Below are positions 1 through 12,800 of a stretch of 64,000 nt of DNA, piece after piece. Below the pieces are notes generated by a model that saw only the letters and a program-made list of their open reading frames with translations, was not told where the DNA came from and did no database searches. The DNA is from Blastomussa wellsi (taxonomy: Eukaryota > Cnidaria > Anthozoa > Scleractinia > Plerogyridae), in NCBI GenBank assembly GCA_947652115.1, contig OX393568.1, positions 20,185,121-20,249,120 on the forward strand, read 5' to 3'. A program made the position numbers and the translations under genes. Every line of letters starts with the position of its first letter. Position 1 is the stretch's first letter.

Positions 1-213
1 TACCTCGGCTTCCGTCTAGAGTCTGCAGATCGGTCGCTTAGAATTTTGCAATGCCGCCACAAGAGGCACCAAAATATGACTGAGTTACCCCCTTCGTTAA
101 TGTATTCGAAAAGAGCTCGATTAGCTTTTTAGTCATTCTGAGTACGCGTTACCTATTTTTGTATCAATATATTGTTGTGAATTATGTTTAACTTTTCTTG
201 ATTTGGTAATAAA
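1..213 (+). other. Possible 3' end of a plus-strand transcript
   Basis: Frame 1 is open from the window edge to a TAG at 133-135, and an AATAAA polyadenylation signal lies at 208-213. This could be the last coding exon and 3' UTR of a gene that begins left of the window. I do not recognise the roughly 44 residues, and a 135-base open frame can occur by chance. Low confidence. Confidence 0.2.
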
Positions 214-398
214 GCTTGTTTGTTGTTGTAATTGCAGAAAATTTCTACCCGTTTACCTGAAGGCTCTGAATTTGAAGTTTCGAATTCTTTTTCGTCTTTG
301 CGGCTGTTGACGCCACTGATCTAAATGAAGAGTGTAAGGAGTATAATCAGCAAAATGTAAAGAATCAGGAAAATAATTTGATATAAGAAAAAACTTAC

Positions 399-455
399 GA
401 GTAACACGGAAAATAAGCAAAGTGCTCCGAGAGAAACAACACACTTCACCGCCAT
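399..455 (-). CDS. Signal-peptide first exon of a secreted protein (partial gene)
   Basis: Reading on the minus strand, ATG at 455 opens 19 codons (MAVKCVVSLGALCLFSVLL) that form a typical signal peptide: one basic residue followed by a long hydrophobic core. The exon stops exactly at a consensus donor (CTC|GTAAGT, intron starting at 398), giving a phase-0 junction. No second exon is evident between 1 and 390, so the rest of the gene should lie left of the window. A longer open frame from about 501 overlaps this exon in another phase but does not start with ATG and looks less protein-like. Seen: ATG, hydrophobic stretch and donor. Inferred: that this is a real gene start. Confidence 0.45.
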
Positions 456-1651
456 CTTTGTCGCTTTGTTGCGTTTCTTGTTGCTTCCCGAGAGCCTTCA
501 CCAGTGTAAATAGCAGCTGTCAGTTTCATGACGTCACGCAAGTAATATACTTCCGGAACAAACACCGGAAATACCATGTCGACACGTGGAATATCGTCGC
601 TTGTGTAACTTTGTTTCACACTTTCGGAATTTTTAAAAGAAACCGCAAAATGTAAATGGTTACCAAATTTAGGGTTTGCTGAATGTGCGTGGTTGGCGGA
701 GGAGTGACACACCCTCCCTCGTCATCATCAAGAAGTTTATATTTTTTTCTTGAAGTTTGAAGAAAGTTCTTGAAGGAGCTGACATTTTTTTCAGCACAGA
801 AATAACAGAAGTAATGTCGTATAACTTCTTCATATATGCTACCCTGGGTGCCAGAGGGTTTTTTTCTTGTAACCAAGTCGCAAAAAAAATCCTCTGGCAC
901 CCAGGGTATATATATGCATGTCATCATGATAAAATTGACTAAAAACTACGCTTTCCATTCAGTTGTTCTTTCAAAGGCGTGGGGGGTATATGTTATTGGC
1001 CTTTACAAATAGACACACCACTTTTCATACATCAATTACTGCAAGGTACTTTTCAATCCAGCCTCTGCCTTATTTCTCCAGACTCTTGCCGTTTATGCAG
1101 GTCTTCATCCACTACTGGTATTTAACTGGTTATAGAACTGGCTTTTTTGAATATGCTTCAAAAGTTATTCAACTGCAGCAGAAATCGTGCAAGTGCTGAA
1201 ATTGAGAAGTGAGAGCAAAACTGATACCCTTCATGATCTAAATTTTGCTAGCCATATTTTTTCAACAATATCAGCAAAGGAAGTTTCAAACAATATTTTA
1301 TGGTCATGCCATGCATACATATTTTCTCCACATGCTTTCTTTCCAAACAAGTCTCTATGACAGATGACAAACTCAAACACCATATGCACAGTGACTTGAT
1401 TTTACTTCAATTTATTACAATCACAAAATTCCCCTTTACACTCCATGGTACACGAAAGCATGAAAAAACCATAATTTAAAACATTAATTATTGGAAAGTT
1501 TACATTATGATTTATATATCTATTCAAAATGAACCTACAGTTTATTACAATAAGATGTGGATATCTTTATATTAAAGTTACGGTTTGTAGTTGATACCAG
1601 CGTTTACAAAATGCATTTGTAATAATGCAGGAGAGAAAAGTTATCTGGAAT
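456..1651. other. Intergenic stretch
   Basis: No convincing coding exon was found. It holds one short foldback element (840-908) and ordinary AT-rich sequence. Minus-strand AATAAA signals (TTTATT on the plus strand) near 1408 and 1540 lie downstream of the testican-like gene's stop and could serve its 3' UTR. Confidence 0.5.
840..908. repeat. Short foldback (MITE-like) element
   Basis: An inverted repeat of about 19 bp (TACCCTGGGTGCCAGAGG and its complement) bounds a spacer of about 30 bp. The same terminal motif occurs alone at 25659-25676, suggesting a dispersed family with a second, one-ended copy. It has no coding capacity. Confidence 0.7.
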
Positions 1652-4600
1652 CTATTCTGATGGATTCACAACAGGTTCCACTTCTGTTTCGTTTTCCTCC
1701 TTAGGTGGTTCTGTGTTGTCCACTACAAACAATAACAGTAATAATGTTAACATGTGCATTGCGTATACAGGACCACTCACTCATAAGCTATATTAAACTA
1801 CTAAATAAACTGTGTCTATGTCTATGTCTATGACTAACAAAACTCGATTCTGGAATCTCGAAGGCCAAGTCACTGGAACTTCAAAATCGAGTCTTCAGTA
1901 TTGAGAAAAAGGGTTTCTCAAAAATGCAAATTCGAAAAGGATTTTGAGAAAACAATTTATTCCTCAAAGTAAGAACAATATTCATTCACATGCGACGTAC
2001 AGGAAACTCATATCTACCCTCAACTTGTGTAAAGTGGGCCACCATATTAAATAGGATTTGGTGAAAAACGTCTGGATCAAATTGATGCCAAGATAATGAA
2101 AGCTCAACAGTGTAACAAAACAAGAAATTAGATTTTGATCCACGCTCTGACTACTTACCACACTGTGTCATTCCTTCAATTTTGCTTCCATTTCTGTCCA
2201 CACACCAGCACTCTTTGTTACCATTTTTGTCAGTAGTTCTGCACTGACGGGGCAAATAGAAGCCATCTTGGTCACAAGATGGAGTGTAAACACCAGGGAG
2301 TGGATGGGTTTCGCCTCTCAGAATAAATGGCAAATTTCTGCGCAGCTTGTGGAGGCATGGTGGTTCTGTAATACACAAGTCATTAAAAAAGTAAACTTTT
2401 TAAAATAACATTACATATGTGAGCTACATTCTTGACCTGAGAGCTACTATCCTTCCTTTTATAGTTTTCTGGGCCTGTGCACGAGGAACAAGTGGCTCTG
2501 GGGATGCATGATTTGAGTGGCTATAAGAATGTAACAAAGAGAGTCCAATCACATCAGCTGATTTAAACTCACTAAAGACAGGGATTTAAAAATGGTGGGA
2601 TTCCCATTTTTTAGATTTCAGCCAATCAGATCATGTGTGCCTCATGCACAGACTCAGCCAGCTAAATTAGAGGTGACAAGCAGCTCTGGAGACGAGAATG
2701 GTGTGACCTATAGTGATGTGAAATTCTACTCTGGAACACAGCGTACATAGCAGGTAGTCAAGATACTGGTCCTCAAATGTAGCAGTTGCAGCTATTATTT
2801 TGGGGCTAGGGGCATTGTTCCTGTTGTTTGTTCTACTCTTGTCTCATAGGGAAGTGAGCTATTTATGTGAGCCCATGTGAGAACTGCTACTTGACCCCAA
2901 GAAACAGGATACCAGTATCAGTGGTAAACAGCTACCCATTTCGCTGGAAAATATGAAGGGTGTAATGGTCCCGAAGCTTATAATCACATATTTCAGTCCC
3001 TCTGACTTCTCAGGTACAGGAAAGAGCCTTGTCTTTATTCTATTACCCATGTGCATTCCATTATAACACCCCATTTACCTGCCGTGGATATTGATAACTT
3101 ACATAAAGGTTAAGACTGTTCTAATTCCAGGGATTTGGGGGAGGGGATGCATGAGGGGCTGTTACCTCTGTAACTGATGGTAAGGTACCAATTGATACCC
3201 TTGGGAGGCTGGAGAGGTGTGCATGGCCAGATATAAAATAATACACCTTATTCCAAAATGGCTACCATCTTAATATTCTTTTGTTGGTATTCAAATTAGC
3301 CCTTCTTGCCTCGTTTTTAAGCTCAAAAATAAAAAGAATATTTTATCTTGAACGAGGCAACAAGGGCCAATTTGTACGTGCATAAATCAGCGGCCATATT
3401 GGAATAAGGTGTATATCTATTTAATTTCCACTTAAACCCCCAAAACATCTTGCCACACTTTCATTATTTATTGGAAACCAAACTACGTTTTCCATACCAA
3501 CTGAGGTGAAGCAACTACAAAATTCAGCCTCTGTGAAAGTCTCCTTTCCTTTGGCACAGGTCTTGAAGAATTCTTTTATGCAGGGCTCTGTTGAGAGCTC
3601 ATAAATATCTGCCAGTTCAGAATCATCTAATACACCGTCAGCATTTTGATCCAACACATAGTGGAACACAGAGCTTATTGGCTCACGGCAAGATGTTTTA
3701 TCAAAGCCTGTCCAAAAAAATTAAACAACAAGAAACAAGTGTAAACAATTTTCATTGTATTAATTGACCACTCCCAATTGGGGATTTTCAGGACCAATGT
3801 AAACAAGCAAACAAATATTGTAAATAAACATAATAAGGTTAAGAATCCCAACTGGCAGAAGGCAGACAAGTTGGCTACTTACAAGCGTAGCCAAGGAGCT
3901 GAATTCAGGGCTACCGAGAACAACACCAGCTAGTGGTCAGAACAGGACATGAACCCGCGATGTATAGGTTTCAAGTCCAACTCTCTAACCACTCGGCCAG
4001 TACGCTACCTTAATCAAAGTGAAAGAAAACTTGACTATGAGATATTTGACCAAAACTAAAATAAAAATTACCAGTAATTCAGTAATATATGGGAATGTGG
4101 CCAGAGAAAAAAAACAACTTCATTCAGTGCATGTTCCTCACCTGATGGGAAAGGCACTCTTGCTTCTTTCACCTTCAAGTGTGGAAGGACCTCGCCAAGC
4201 TTTGGCATCTCAAAACCATTTCTCATCCACTCTTCTTTAATGTACATGGTTCGTAGAATATGGAACCAATCCAACAGACGTGTTGCAAGCATTGTGCAGT
4301 TGTCTATTTGGAAAGGAAAAGAGAAGCATTTAACTGGCAGTTTGTTTGGCAAGTTATACATGTTACGCATTAAAATTTAACAGAATTTTGCATGTGGAAC
4401 TGATATAATCAGATTCAAATTAACCAAATATTTACATGCAATTTACTGACCCTGAGGTCGCATGGTAAACGAGTCTGGCTGTGTGGTCTCCAAGCACATA
4501 AACCCGCAAATTGAAATGGCGAGCGAATGAGGCATTTGGGTGATTAATTGTTTTTCTTCTTTCACTAATGGCCCGTGTCAACGTTTCAGTGCTGTAGCTA

Positions 4601-5998
4601 TTTTATCACTCGTAATTCGCATTTGGCATGCTTTCACATGTAACATGAGCCGACCCTGGGTAGGCGGGTTACCCCACCACGAAGCATTTCAGTACTAGCA
4701 AAATGCGACCCTGGGTAGGTGGGTTATCCTACCTAGTAGACAGGGCAACCCACCTTGGTGGGTCACCCCACCTATCATGTAAACGCAATCAGGAAAAATG
4801 AGAGATTGTATGGGCAGGTGGGTTACCCCACCTAGGCGGGCTACCTCACTGACACAGAGTCCCCCACCTCCACGTAAACAGGCCCTTACTTTTGGTGTCA
4901 TGGTGTCGTTTTGGAATAGCTTTCTTGATGTGATTCCAGTGTTCCCATTTTTTCAGTTTTTGATGTCTGTGCTGTTAAAAAATGAAAACAGGATATAAGA
5001 AAGTGGCAATATACTTTGTGTCAGTTAGCAAAGTAATCATGTGTCAACGCTGAGCAACACAGGCTTAAGACCAACAATTGGTGCCATTTTCATCAATCTC
5101 ATATTTAGAAAGGGTTGACTGTACAATCCAGGTTTTTACAATTGCATGCATATTTGTTGCGGAATCCATTTATATCATGGGTAGTAAATGTTTCCCTGTT
5201 TGCCCACGCTTGCAACATTATTGGGGACACAAAATTTTGTGTCCGAGACAGAAAAACATGTTTCTGATTTTTTTCAGAAACACTTCGCGACAAATATTTC
5301 GTTTGCTCGCCCAAGGAAACATCACGAACAACAATGTGCCCACAGCAAATTATTGGGGCTGTTAACGTCTTAACATGTACATTTAATTTAAAACGTTTTT
5401 GCAGTAAATATGAATACATTAATTGGTAACCCGACAAGCAGGAATAATAAGCTGTCACTGATCTAAAAATTATTCCACAGATAGAATGCCTGGAATCTGG
5501 GATACAGTGTAAGCTGTTTATCTAAGTTGACCTAAGAATCGCACAAGAGACGATATGAATCTTCCTCTGCCGATCTGACATCGCAAGTCTTCGCGCGACC
5601 TTAAACCTGCAGTCCTTTTCAAACAATTTATCAAATCCAAGAATACAATAATACACTGCAGATCGATTCTATATAACCTTAGTTCAGTTGAAGCTCCGTC
5701 GAAAATATCCAGGCTTATACAAACTTTAATATAAGCACCCATCGAGTACATTTCCAAACAATTTTACTCCATAACGGCTTTAGAACATAGCATTCAAACA
5801 GAACAGCATTCGGCCAACTGCTGCATGCAGCCTCTTTTTTAAGTCTTAGCTTTTACACAAAATGTTTACCGTACGAAAACAGAGGGTCTTTCATGTTAAA
5901 ATCGCAATTCTAGACACGACACTGACAAACCTGACCTTTTTGGCATCCACTAGGAAAATGGCCAAGCTCACAAGAGCCAGAATCCACAAAAATTTCAT
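1652..5998 (-). CDS. Secreted SPARC/testican-like calcium-binding protein with a thyroglobulin type-1 domain
   Basis: Six exons join in phase on the minus strand: 5998-5936, 4971-4890, 4303-4142, 3707-3438, 2365-2159 and 1722-1652, giving about 285 residues ending at TAG. Exon 1 is a signal peptide ([19 protein letters not shown]). Exon 2 is short and basic (His/Lys-rich). Exons 3-4 form a SPARC-type extracellular calcium module, with [12 protein letters not shown] and one canonical EF-hand loop ([12 protein letters not shown]). The second EF-hand is degenerate ([12 protein letters not shown]). Exon 5 is a thyroglobulin type-1 domain with QCR and CWCV motifs. Exon 6 is a short acidic tail. 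Testicans normally carry a follistatin/Kazal domain before the EC module, and none is seen here. Family members act in extracellular matrix and bind calcium or inhibit proteases; the role here is inferred. The donors after exon 1 (GTCAGG) and exon 4 (GTTTAAGT) are non-consensus, so those two borders are the weakest. Confidence 0.85.
3242..3413. repeat. MITE in an intron of the testican-like gene
   Basis: Terminal inverted repeats of about 20 bp (TACACCTTATTCCAAAATGG and a near-complement) bound a 172-bp element, with the inner sequence also partly self-complementary. It sits between exons 4 and 5. A TA-type target duplication is possible, as the flanks are TA-rich. Confidence 0.7.
3775..4014 (-). 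mobile_element. tRNA-derived SINE
   Basis: On the minus strand the head reads like a tRNA, with an A-box-like segment (TGGCCGAGTGGTTAGAGAG) and a B-box-like segment (GGGTTCATGTCC). A non-tRNA body follows that includes TAGCCAACTTG and a conserved stretch around CCAGTTGGGATTCTTAACC. The body resembles the SINE tail at 9600-9815 on the plus strand. It lies in the intron between exons 3 and 4 of the testican-like gene. Confidence 0.65.
4640..4865. repeat. GGGTTACCCCACC-type repeat cluster
   Basis: Several imperfect, mutually inverted copies of a unit like GGCGGGTTACCCCACC are packed into about 200 bp, with GACCCTGGGTAGG also repeated. The cluster can fold extensively. It lies in an intron of the testican-like gene and has no coding signal. 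Confidence 0.6.
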
Positions 5999-6832
5999 CT
6001 TGACTGACTAAAATCCGTTTTCTTGAGAATCAGCGGCAAGAGCAATAGCAAAATCGCCAGAAATTCAGAAGAAACTCACAGCAAATGTCACACTCTGCCT
6101 TTGGAATAAGCACTCGACCTGGCTGAAACCCAAGACGGTGAATTTCAGGACCAAGTCTGACAGTTGATTGGTTCAAGATTTGTTCCCTCCCAGGCGGGAC
6201 CGGAAATACGGATTGTCTCCACATACCTGAGGTCAAATGAAAGATGTGAGACATCCGTTCACCAAAAGTTGCCATGCCACGTATTAGGAGTTCAGGGAAA
6301 GGGTTCAACATGCAACAGGGATCACTTTATTCGTCAATATTTCCGCCTGGCTAAAAAGGGCATTCCAATGAGGTCCAGTGAATATTTCGCCGATCTCTGT
6401 AAAACCAGTTTTCGATATAAAATTCAGCGCTTTGGAGAAAATGCAGGCTTCTATAATAGCCCTCTATTTTCTCTGAGGATCGGTCCCAATGGGGGTTATT
6501 GGGTTAACCGTTAGCCGCTCGTAAAACTGTCAAAAAATGAAAAACAAATAACCATTAATCGTAAAAAAATGTTAGAAAAAAGGTTAACCGTTGGCCGCAA
6601 ATGGGCGAAATATCAACCGTTAGCCGTAAATTTTTAAACAGTTAAAAGTCACTGGACCTGTGGACTTCTAGGTACTAGACTATAAGCTCCTCTCCTACCC
6701 GCTCAACCCTTCCAAAAAGAAATTCAGAAGGAAAGAACTAGAAAAATAAATGTGCTGAATCGTACTGTACTCCAGTCACCCTTGCATTTTTAATTTACAA
6801 AGACGGCAAGCTGCTAGAGTGCGCAGTGGATT
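5999..6832. promoter_or_regulatory. Head-to-head intergenic region between the testican-like and coiled-coil genes
   Basis: The start codons of a minus-strand gene (5998) and a plus-strand gene (6833) face away from each other across about 830 bp, so both promoters should lie here. Within it, 6500-6630 holds three degenerate TTAACCGTTAGCCG units like those at 51555-52352. No clear TATA box or other motif was identified. Confidence 0.45.
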
Positions 6833-9800
6833 ATGGGAGATCTGTGCCTCGAGCGACAAGTATTCCAGCGGTGTTGCCCTGCAAAGGAAGATGGCGTCTT
6901 GTTATCTGTAGAACGTTGCCGTAAAAATCTTGCATTTCCGTCGAAATATTCTTGTTATTTTAAAGAGTTCATTGGTGAAAGTGGGTCGATTATGTGCCGT
7001 AATTGTGCCTTGCCTGAATGGGGGGAGCCGCTGAAAATCCCCGTAGCGGAACTACCACACTTTTTCTCCAAACAGATTAGCTGGAACTTTGAGCGGCTGA
7101 ATTACGGCGGAGGGGCTGTTATGGAAACCGTTTCTGGCCGTCCAGAGCGACCTTCGGTGACAGGAAGACTCGGCTGTAGGCTGAGGGAAGGCATGCAGCC
7201 TCCAACGAGGGGGAAGCGAACGGAGAGGTACCTTCTCGTGAGTGAATGCTTGTACTGTCCTGGCAAAAGATATGGATGCACTCCGCGAGCGAATTGCACG
7301 GGAAAACGTCGAAACTGTTATGCAATGTGTAAGGTTACTGTATACGCTGATGCGCCAGATATCGCTGAGGTTTCTTTCTCTGGGAGTCACGGAAGTGGAA
7401 ACGTTACCGATCCATCGCTACACAGAACCCCGCACGACGTTAAGAGGAGAAGATTAGGCGACGAAGACGGCAATGATCAACCACAGGTAAGAATAGGGTA
7501 GTTTTGTTATGACTAGAGCGAATTACTAAGGCTATTACCAATTCAAAACAAAAAACAAGAGATTATCACCTGTGGGAAGTGTGGGAAAGTTGTGTGAAAA
7601 GTCAAATCGACTAAACACCAGAATGCAGGGCAACGTTCATCCATTTTACAATACAGATGTATAGCAAAGCCGGCTCGTTTGGCTCGTCAAATCATGCTTG
7701 GTCTCGGTTTTGCACTATAAACTCGATTTCGTCGTTGTAAGAATTAAAATTTTAGTAGAGACGCCACTTTTGTTTTTGTATAATGTAGAGTACCACTTTA
7801 GATCTGTTAGGCCCTTGAATGTCATTGTTTTGTCAAGTGTGATTGTCAAAGGTGGTCTAATGTATACATGATGACTATAGAGTTTGTGTGCTTTGGTTGT
7901 TATCAATCCCAATTATCCCAATATATTAGGACAAGGGTCACTTGTGTTTCAACCAATAAGAATCAGTGCTGTGGATCAAGTTTCGTGTTTTAAAACAAAC
8001 CACAAAAAGATGGCAGCCGAAGATACCAAGTGTCAGTCTCAAAACAGCAGTCTCTCTCAAGATCACATTCACTTGAACAGTCTCACTTGACAAACTCTGC
8101 TCAAGTCAGAAGAATTCAACAGCTTATCTTGGTAAAAGATTTCTTGACTTGAAGTGTATTCCCCTCTTCTATGGAGGGTATGTTTCAGCAAGGTCAGAAG
8201 GGGACCTGTTAAAATCTGCAATTTTTGTCCAAGTGGTTCAATTTTGTCCTTAGTATAAAATTTTTCAATCCAGTAAATCTCTTTACCCCCTGCCATCTCA
8301 CCACGACATATATCCGTACCATTTGAGAGCCTAAGTATAATGTCCTTTATTTTCCTTGACGAGGTCGCACCACCAAGATTGTGTAGTCTTGGTTTAAGTG
8401 CTAGACAGGGTTTTTGGGCAAGATTCTTTACTCACATCATTGTTCCTCTGTCAACCCAATGTTAATGAGTATCTGTACTTAAGAAGTTAGGAAAACCTGA
8501 TACAAGGGGAGTAGTGGACACTGTCATGTGATTAGTTGTACTTGATGATCCTCAATTTTATTCAGAGATGGAAACAAAATGATCGACCCACAATGGTAGA
8601 ATCTCTCGGCTCAGATGGGCTTAACCTTGATCGCTCTAGTTCAGAAGTCATAGCATTGGAATTGATAACAGGTAACAGCGGGGAAGTGATCACCCCACAG
8701 AACTCGTCAAGTCCACAAGAAGTCATGCTCTGGACAACAGCACCTGGAGGACAGCCTGGATCTCAAACTAGTGCCAGCTGGGCAAACAGTAACGGTACAA
8801 CAACGAGTAGCCCTACGACTCCCAGCACACCATTGAATACACCTTTATCAGCGGCTGTGGTAACTCCCCAGCCACCTACTCAGAGTAACGCACGAGGGGC
8901 TCAAGCTAAGGTTCCAGCTTTCAACTCTCCTCCACTAATGGCTTCAACGGCAGCTAAAAGCAGCGCAGGACACCCATCTTGGACTCCAACTTGGAGAAAT
9001 GAGGTGAAGTTTTCAGGGTCAAAGATGCGTCTGAATCAGGTATGCGTGAGAAGATGCTGTACATGACAAGGTTTTAATTAAATTGTTGTACTGTACATGA
9101 ACACTCCAAAAGGCTTATTTTTTGTCTCCAACTATAGCAAGTGAACACAGGGTTTTTCCACTCACCTCATGAAATTCATCTTGAAAGAAGTTCAAAATTC
9201 GACATTTGATGCTGCCATTTTGAACTGTACTTAGTAGCCAGACTGTGTTTATGTGACATCATTCCGTCTGACTTGAAATCGGCGGATGCTACCAGTAATA
9301 TACATGTAGCCCAAATGCCCATTTACAGTATTAGACTTTTAAAAACCTATTACTTGATGGGAATTGCACCTTGAGGTTTTCTTCTCTGATAACCATGATC
9401 AAAACAAAATAATGATCCCACCATGTACTGGGCCAAAATGCCCTCCATGATAATTAGGTTAATGGTATTCAGTTTCAAAATGTTGGTATGTTGAGGAAAT
9501 GTGACAGATTTTGTATGTGCTGATTCTGTTGGTCATTCGTTGAGGCAGCATGACTAGCTAGTGTAAGTATTTGTGTTTATGGTATTTCTTTATTCAAATT
9601 CTCCACACTTTGCAAATAGCCAGCTGGTTAGCTTCTTACTAATTGGGATTTTTAACAAAGTTAGTTTCTGTTCCATTGTTTATTTGTCCTCAATTAGCAT
9701 ACTGGCTGGTGCTAAATACAATCTTATGGCACTTAAGAAAAATGGCAGTGTGATTTATGTTATTATAGTTCGCTTCGGTGTTTTAATAAAGACCTTTATT

Positions 9801-12800
9801 ATTATTATTATTAAAATGTTATTCAAATTAACTGAAAAATGTTTACTAGTTGAAATCTATTTTATTGCAGCAGCAGCAACATGCAGAAAAGAATCAGGAA
9901 ATTCTTACTCTAAGGCAGCACATCCAGATTCTTCAGCAAGAACATTTGAGCAAAATCTCACGGATAGCTGAGCTTGAGGCTCAACTTCAATGTCTTAAGG
10001 TACAAATTATAAGATAATAGTATTTATTTAATAACAATTCTCAATTCTCTTTTGGTTGAAATAATAATGGTTTTGGCAGTTTAGATTGTGTAAATGTTGT
10101 GGCTCATTTTTTTCCTTGCCACATTTTGGCTCTCTTTTATTTTACATCATATCAACTTCATGAGTTAATTACGTGTTAGTGGCTAGTCTGACGCATCACT
10201 TTTATTTCCTCCTGAACAAGCGACTCTTCAGAGACCTTTCTGCTTGGCAAACTTGTTGAGCATCATGCTCAAAGTCCCATTCGCTAACAAAATTATTGTG
10301 ACAGCAATCTGGCCTTATATTGCATAAGTATTCTTGACCGCACAATTTCACAAGAGAAATTGACAATAAAGTTGACTGTAAGTGTTACTTGTGTTAATTA
10401 CATTGTTCCTGGCTAGTCTGATGCAGTGATTTCATTTCATCCCACCCAAGGCCTGGTCTACTAGCCACAAACAATGTAATTAACACAAGACAACAGGGAA
10501 TCCATAAAAGCGGTGTCTCTATTTGTATGTTCCAATTATTAAGAGATGCATGGGAATATTGTAGTCTTAATATCGTAGATTTATATCGAGTGAGGACTGT
10601 GTTAAAACTCAAAATAAATGTAAACCTACCTCAGTTGTTGAGTATTGCCATTTCTGCGGCTTAAAATGGTGAATTTGAGCAATTTGGTTGGTTTTGCTTT
10701 GACTGTTACTACACGTTAGACGTTAGAAGAAGGAGACAAGGGTGGAAACCGCCAAGCCGATTTTCACAAAGAAACTGGAATCGCCCGGCTCCCAAATCGA
10801 GCACCAGATAAAATGAAAGGCCAAAGCTTCTTTTCGTGGCATTCAATCAAAGATCCATCCAAAATCCGAGCACTGACCGCCAATTAAGTTTTGAGAAATG
10901 CAGCTTTCAAAGTGACAAATATCTGCGGCAGTCTGTTCGTATGCCAAGGAGTAACCATCACGCTGTTTGCTCCCCACTGATTGGATGATGCTAAACAATT
11001 CATCCAATCAGTGTGGAGCACACAGCGTGACGGTTGGTCCCTGGCAAACAAACAGACTGCCGCGGATGTTTGTTGCTTCAAAAGCTGCATTTCTCAAAAT
11101 TAATTGGTGGTTAGCGCTCGGATTATGAATGGATCTTCAATTGAATGCCACGAAAAGAAGCTTTGACCTTTCATTTTATCTGGTGCCCGATTTGGGAGCT
11201 GGGCGAATCCAATTTCTGTATGAAAATCGGCTTTGCGGTGGAGCGGTCGAAAATGAGCTTTCCACATGCACCCTTGTCTCCTTCTTGTAAGGTGTAGCAA
11301 CAGTCAATGCAAAACCCACAAAATCACTCAAATTTGCCATTTTGAGTCACAGAAACAACAATACACAACAACTGAGGTAGGTTTATGTTTATTTTGAGCT
11401 TTAACATAGACATTACTCTATATAAGCCTATGATATTAAGACTCTACAATACTCTCATACATTTCTTTATAATTCAAATATACAAACAGACACACCACTT
11501 GCATGGGCTCCCTGTGCACCAGACAAGTAACTGTAAACTTTATTGGCAATTTACCACAACACACAGTGTAAACACACAAAAAGTTTTAAATTTTTCTTTG
11601 ATACCTGAGGCTTATGTTACTAGAACATCCCGGCGAGTGTGCCATAGTTTGGCAATAAGAAGAAACAAGTTTAACAGCAAGTAAAATAATAAAATTTGTA
11701 TGACCTGATTGAAGGAAATGCACCGGCAATAGATATTTGACATCTTGTGGGCTTATTTCCTTTACTGCTTAAATATTCTAGATTTCTATTCTGCTACTTT
11801 TGTGCAAAATAAAATAAGTTAAACTAAGATTGGAAATAGCAGCATACGTACATCAAATACATGTATAACACATGAAAAAATGGTATATATCTCGCAATAA
11901 TTCTTTGTCAAGGTGAAACACAGAGATAACATGCATAAATAAACTTTTCTTTGATCAACATTTACTGTAAAAAATAATGTGAAGAGCTTACTATTTAAAC
12001 CTGAGCATGGGCGTGAGCATGGTAATGTCATTTACATTTTGTACTTATAAAAATATACATTGTATCTCAAATGGTGATGTCATTTACATTTTTTACTTAT
12101 AAAAATATACACTGTTTCTCTAATGGTGTTTTGATTTAATTTGAGTTCCTGGAATTCAACATCTATGTTGCTTTATCCTGTGGTGTCTTTTGAAGGGGAA
12201 CAGTCACCATAAACGAAGTCAATGTTGGCAGTGTATAAAATTGCCTTCAAGTCGAAGGAAACCTTGAAATACTAGTTTACCAAGGTAGAAAAGATGCACC
12301 ACTAAACTAGGAAGTATCAAGGATGGCTTTGAATGAGGAAAATTGAGGATTGAAATTAACAAATCTGAAAAAAATTAGACTAAACTTTTAAAACTGTGTC
12401 ATCCGTGACAGAGCTCCTTTAAATGCTTGTTTGAGAACTTTGCCATTAAACTGCATTGAAAAAGAATGGAACTTATTCTTAGGATGGAGAGCTTTGCAGA
12501 CTAGAACATCAAGTTCAAAGATTGGAAACAGAGAACCTGAGAAAAGATGTGAAGATTCTTCAACTTGAGAAACAGTTACAAACGGCTTTATTTTCTAGAA
12601 GACAGGTGAGTTGACAATCATGATTTCAAAGTTTTGTTTGTGCAGCAGACATAAAGCATCAAAACTACTTTAAGTTAACTCTGTCACTTGTCAATAAGTT
12701 TGGAGGGTAGGTGCCATCTGTACTACAGTAGGCAACAAGCAAAATGAAAAACAAATGTATGCTAAGTAACCATGGCAACCTCACCATGTGTTAACCTCCT

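Noticed and set aside
3905..4012. Possible tRNA gene (minus strand)
   Set aside because: A and B boxes are present but there is no paired acceptor stem and a SINE body follows.
9573..9971. A 132-codon plus-strand open frame
   Set aside because: It reads through a SINE tail and intron into exon 3 of the coiled-coil gene in the wrong frame.
12025..12128. Possible start of a CRISPR-like or satellite array
   Set aside because: There are only two adjacent copies in a eukaryotic intron; it is a simple tandem duplication.
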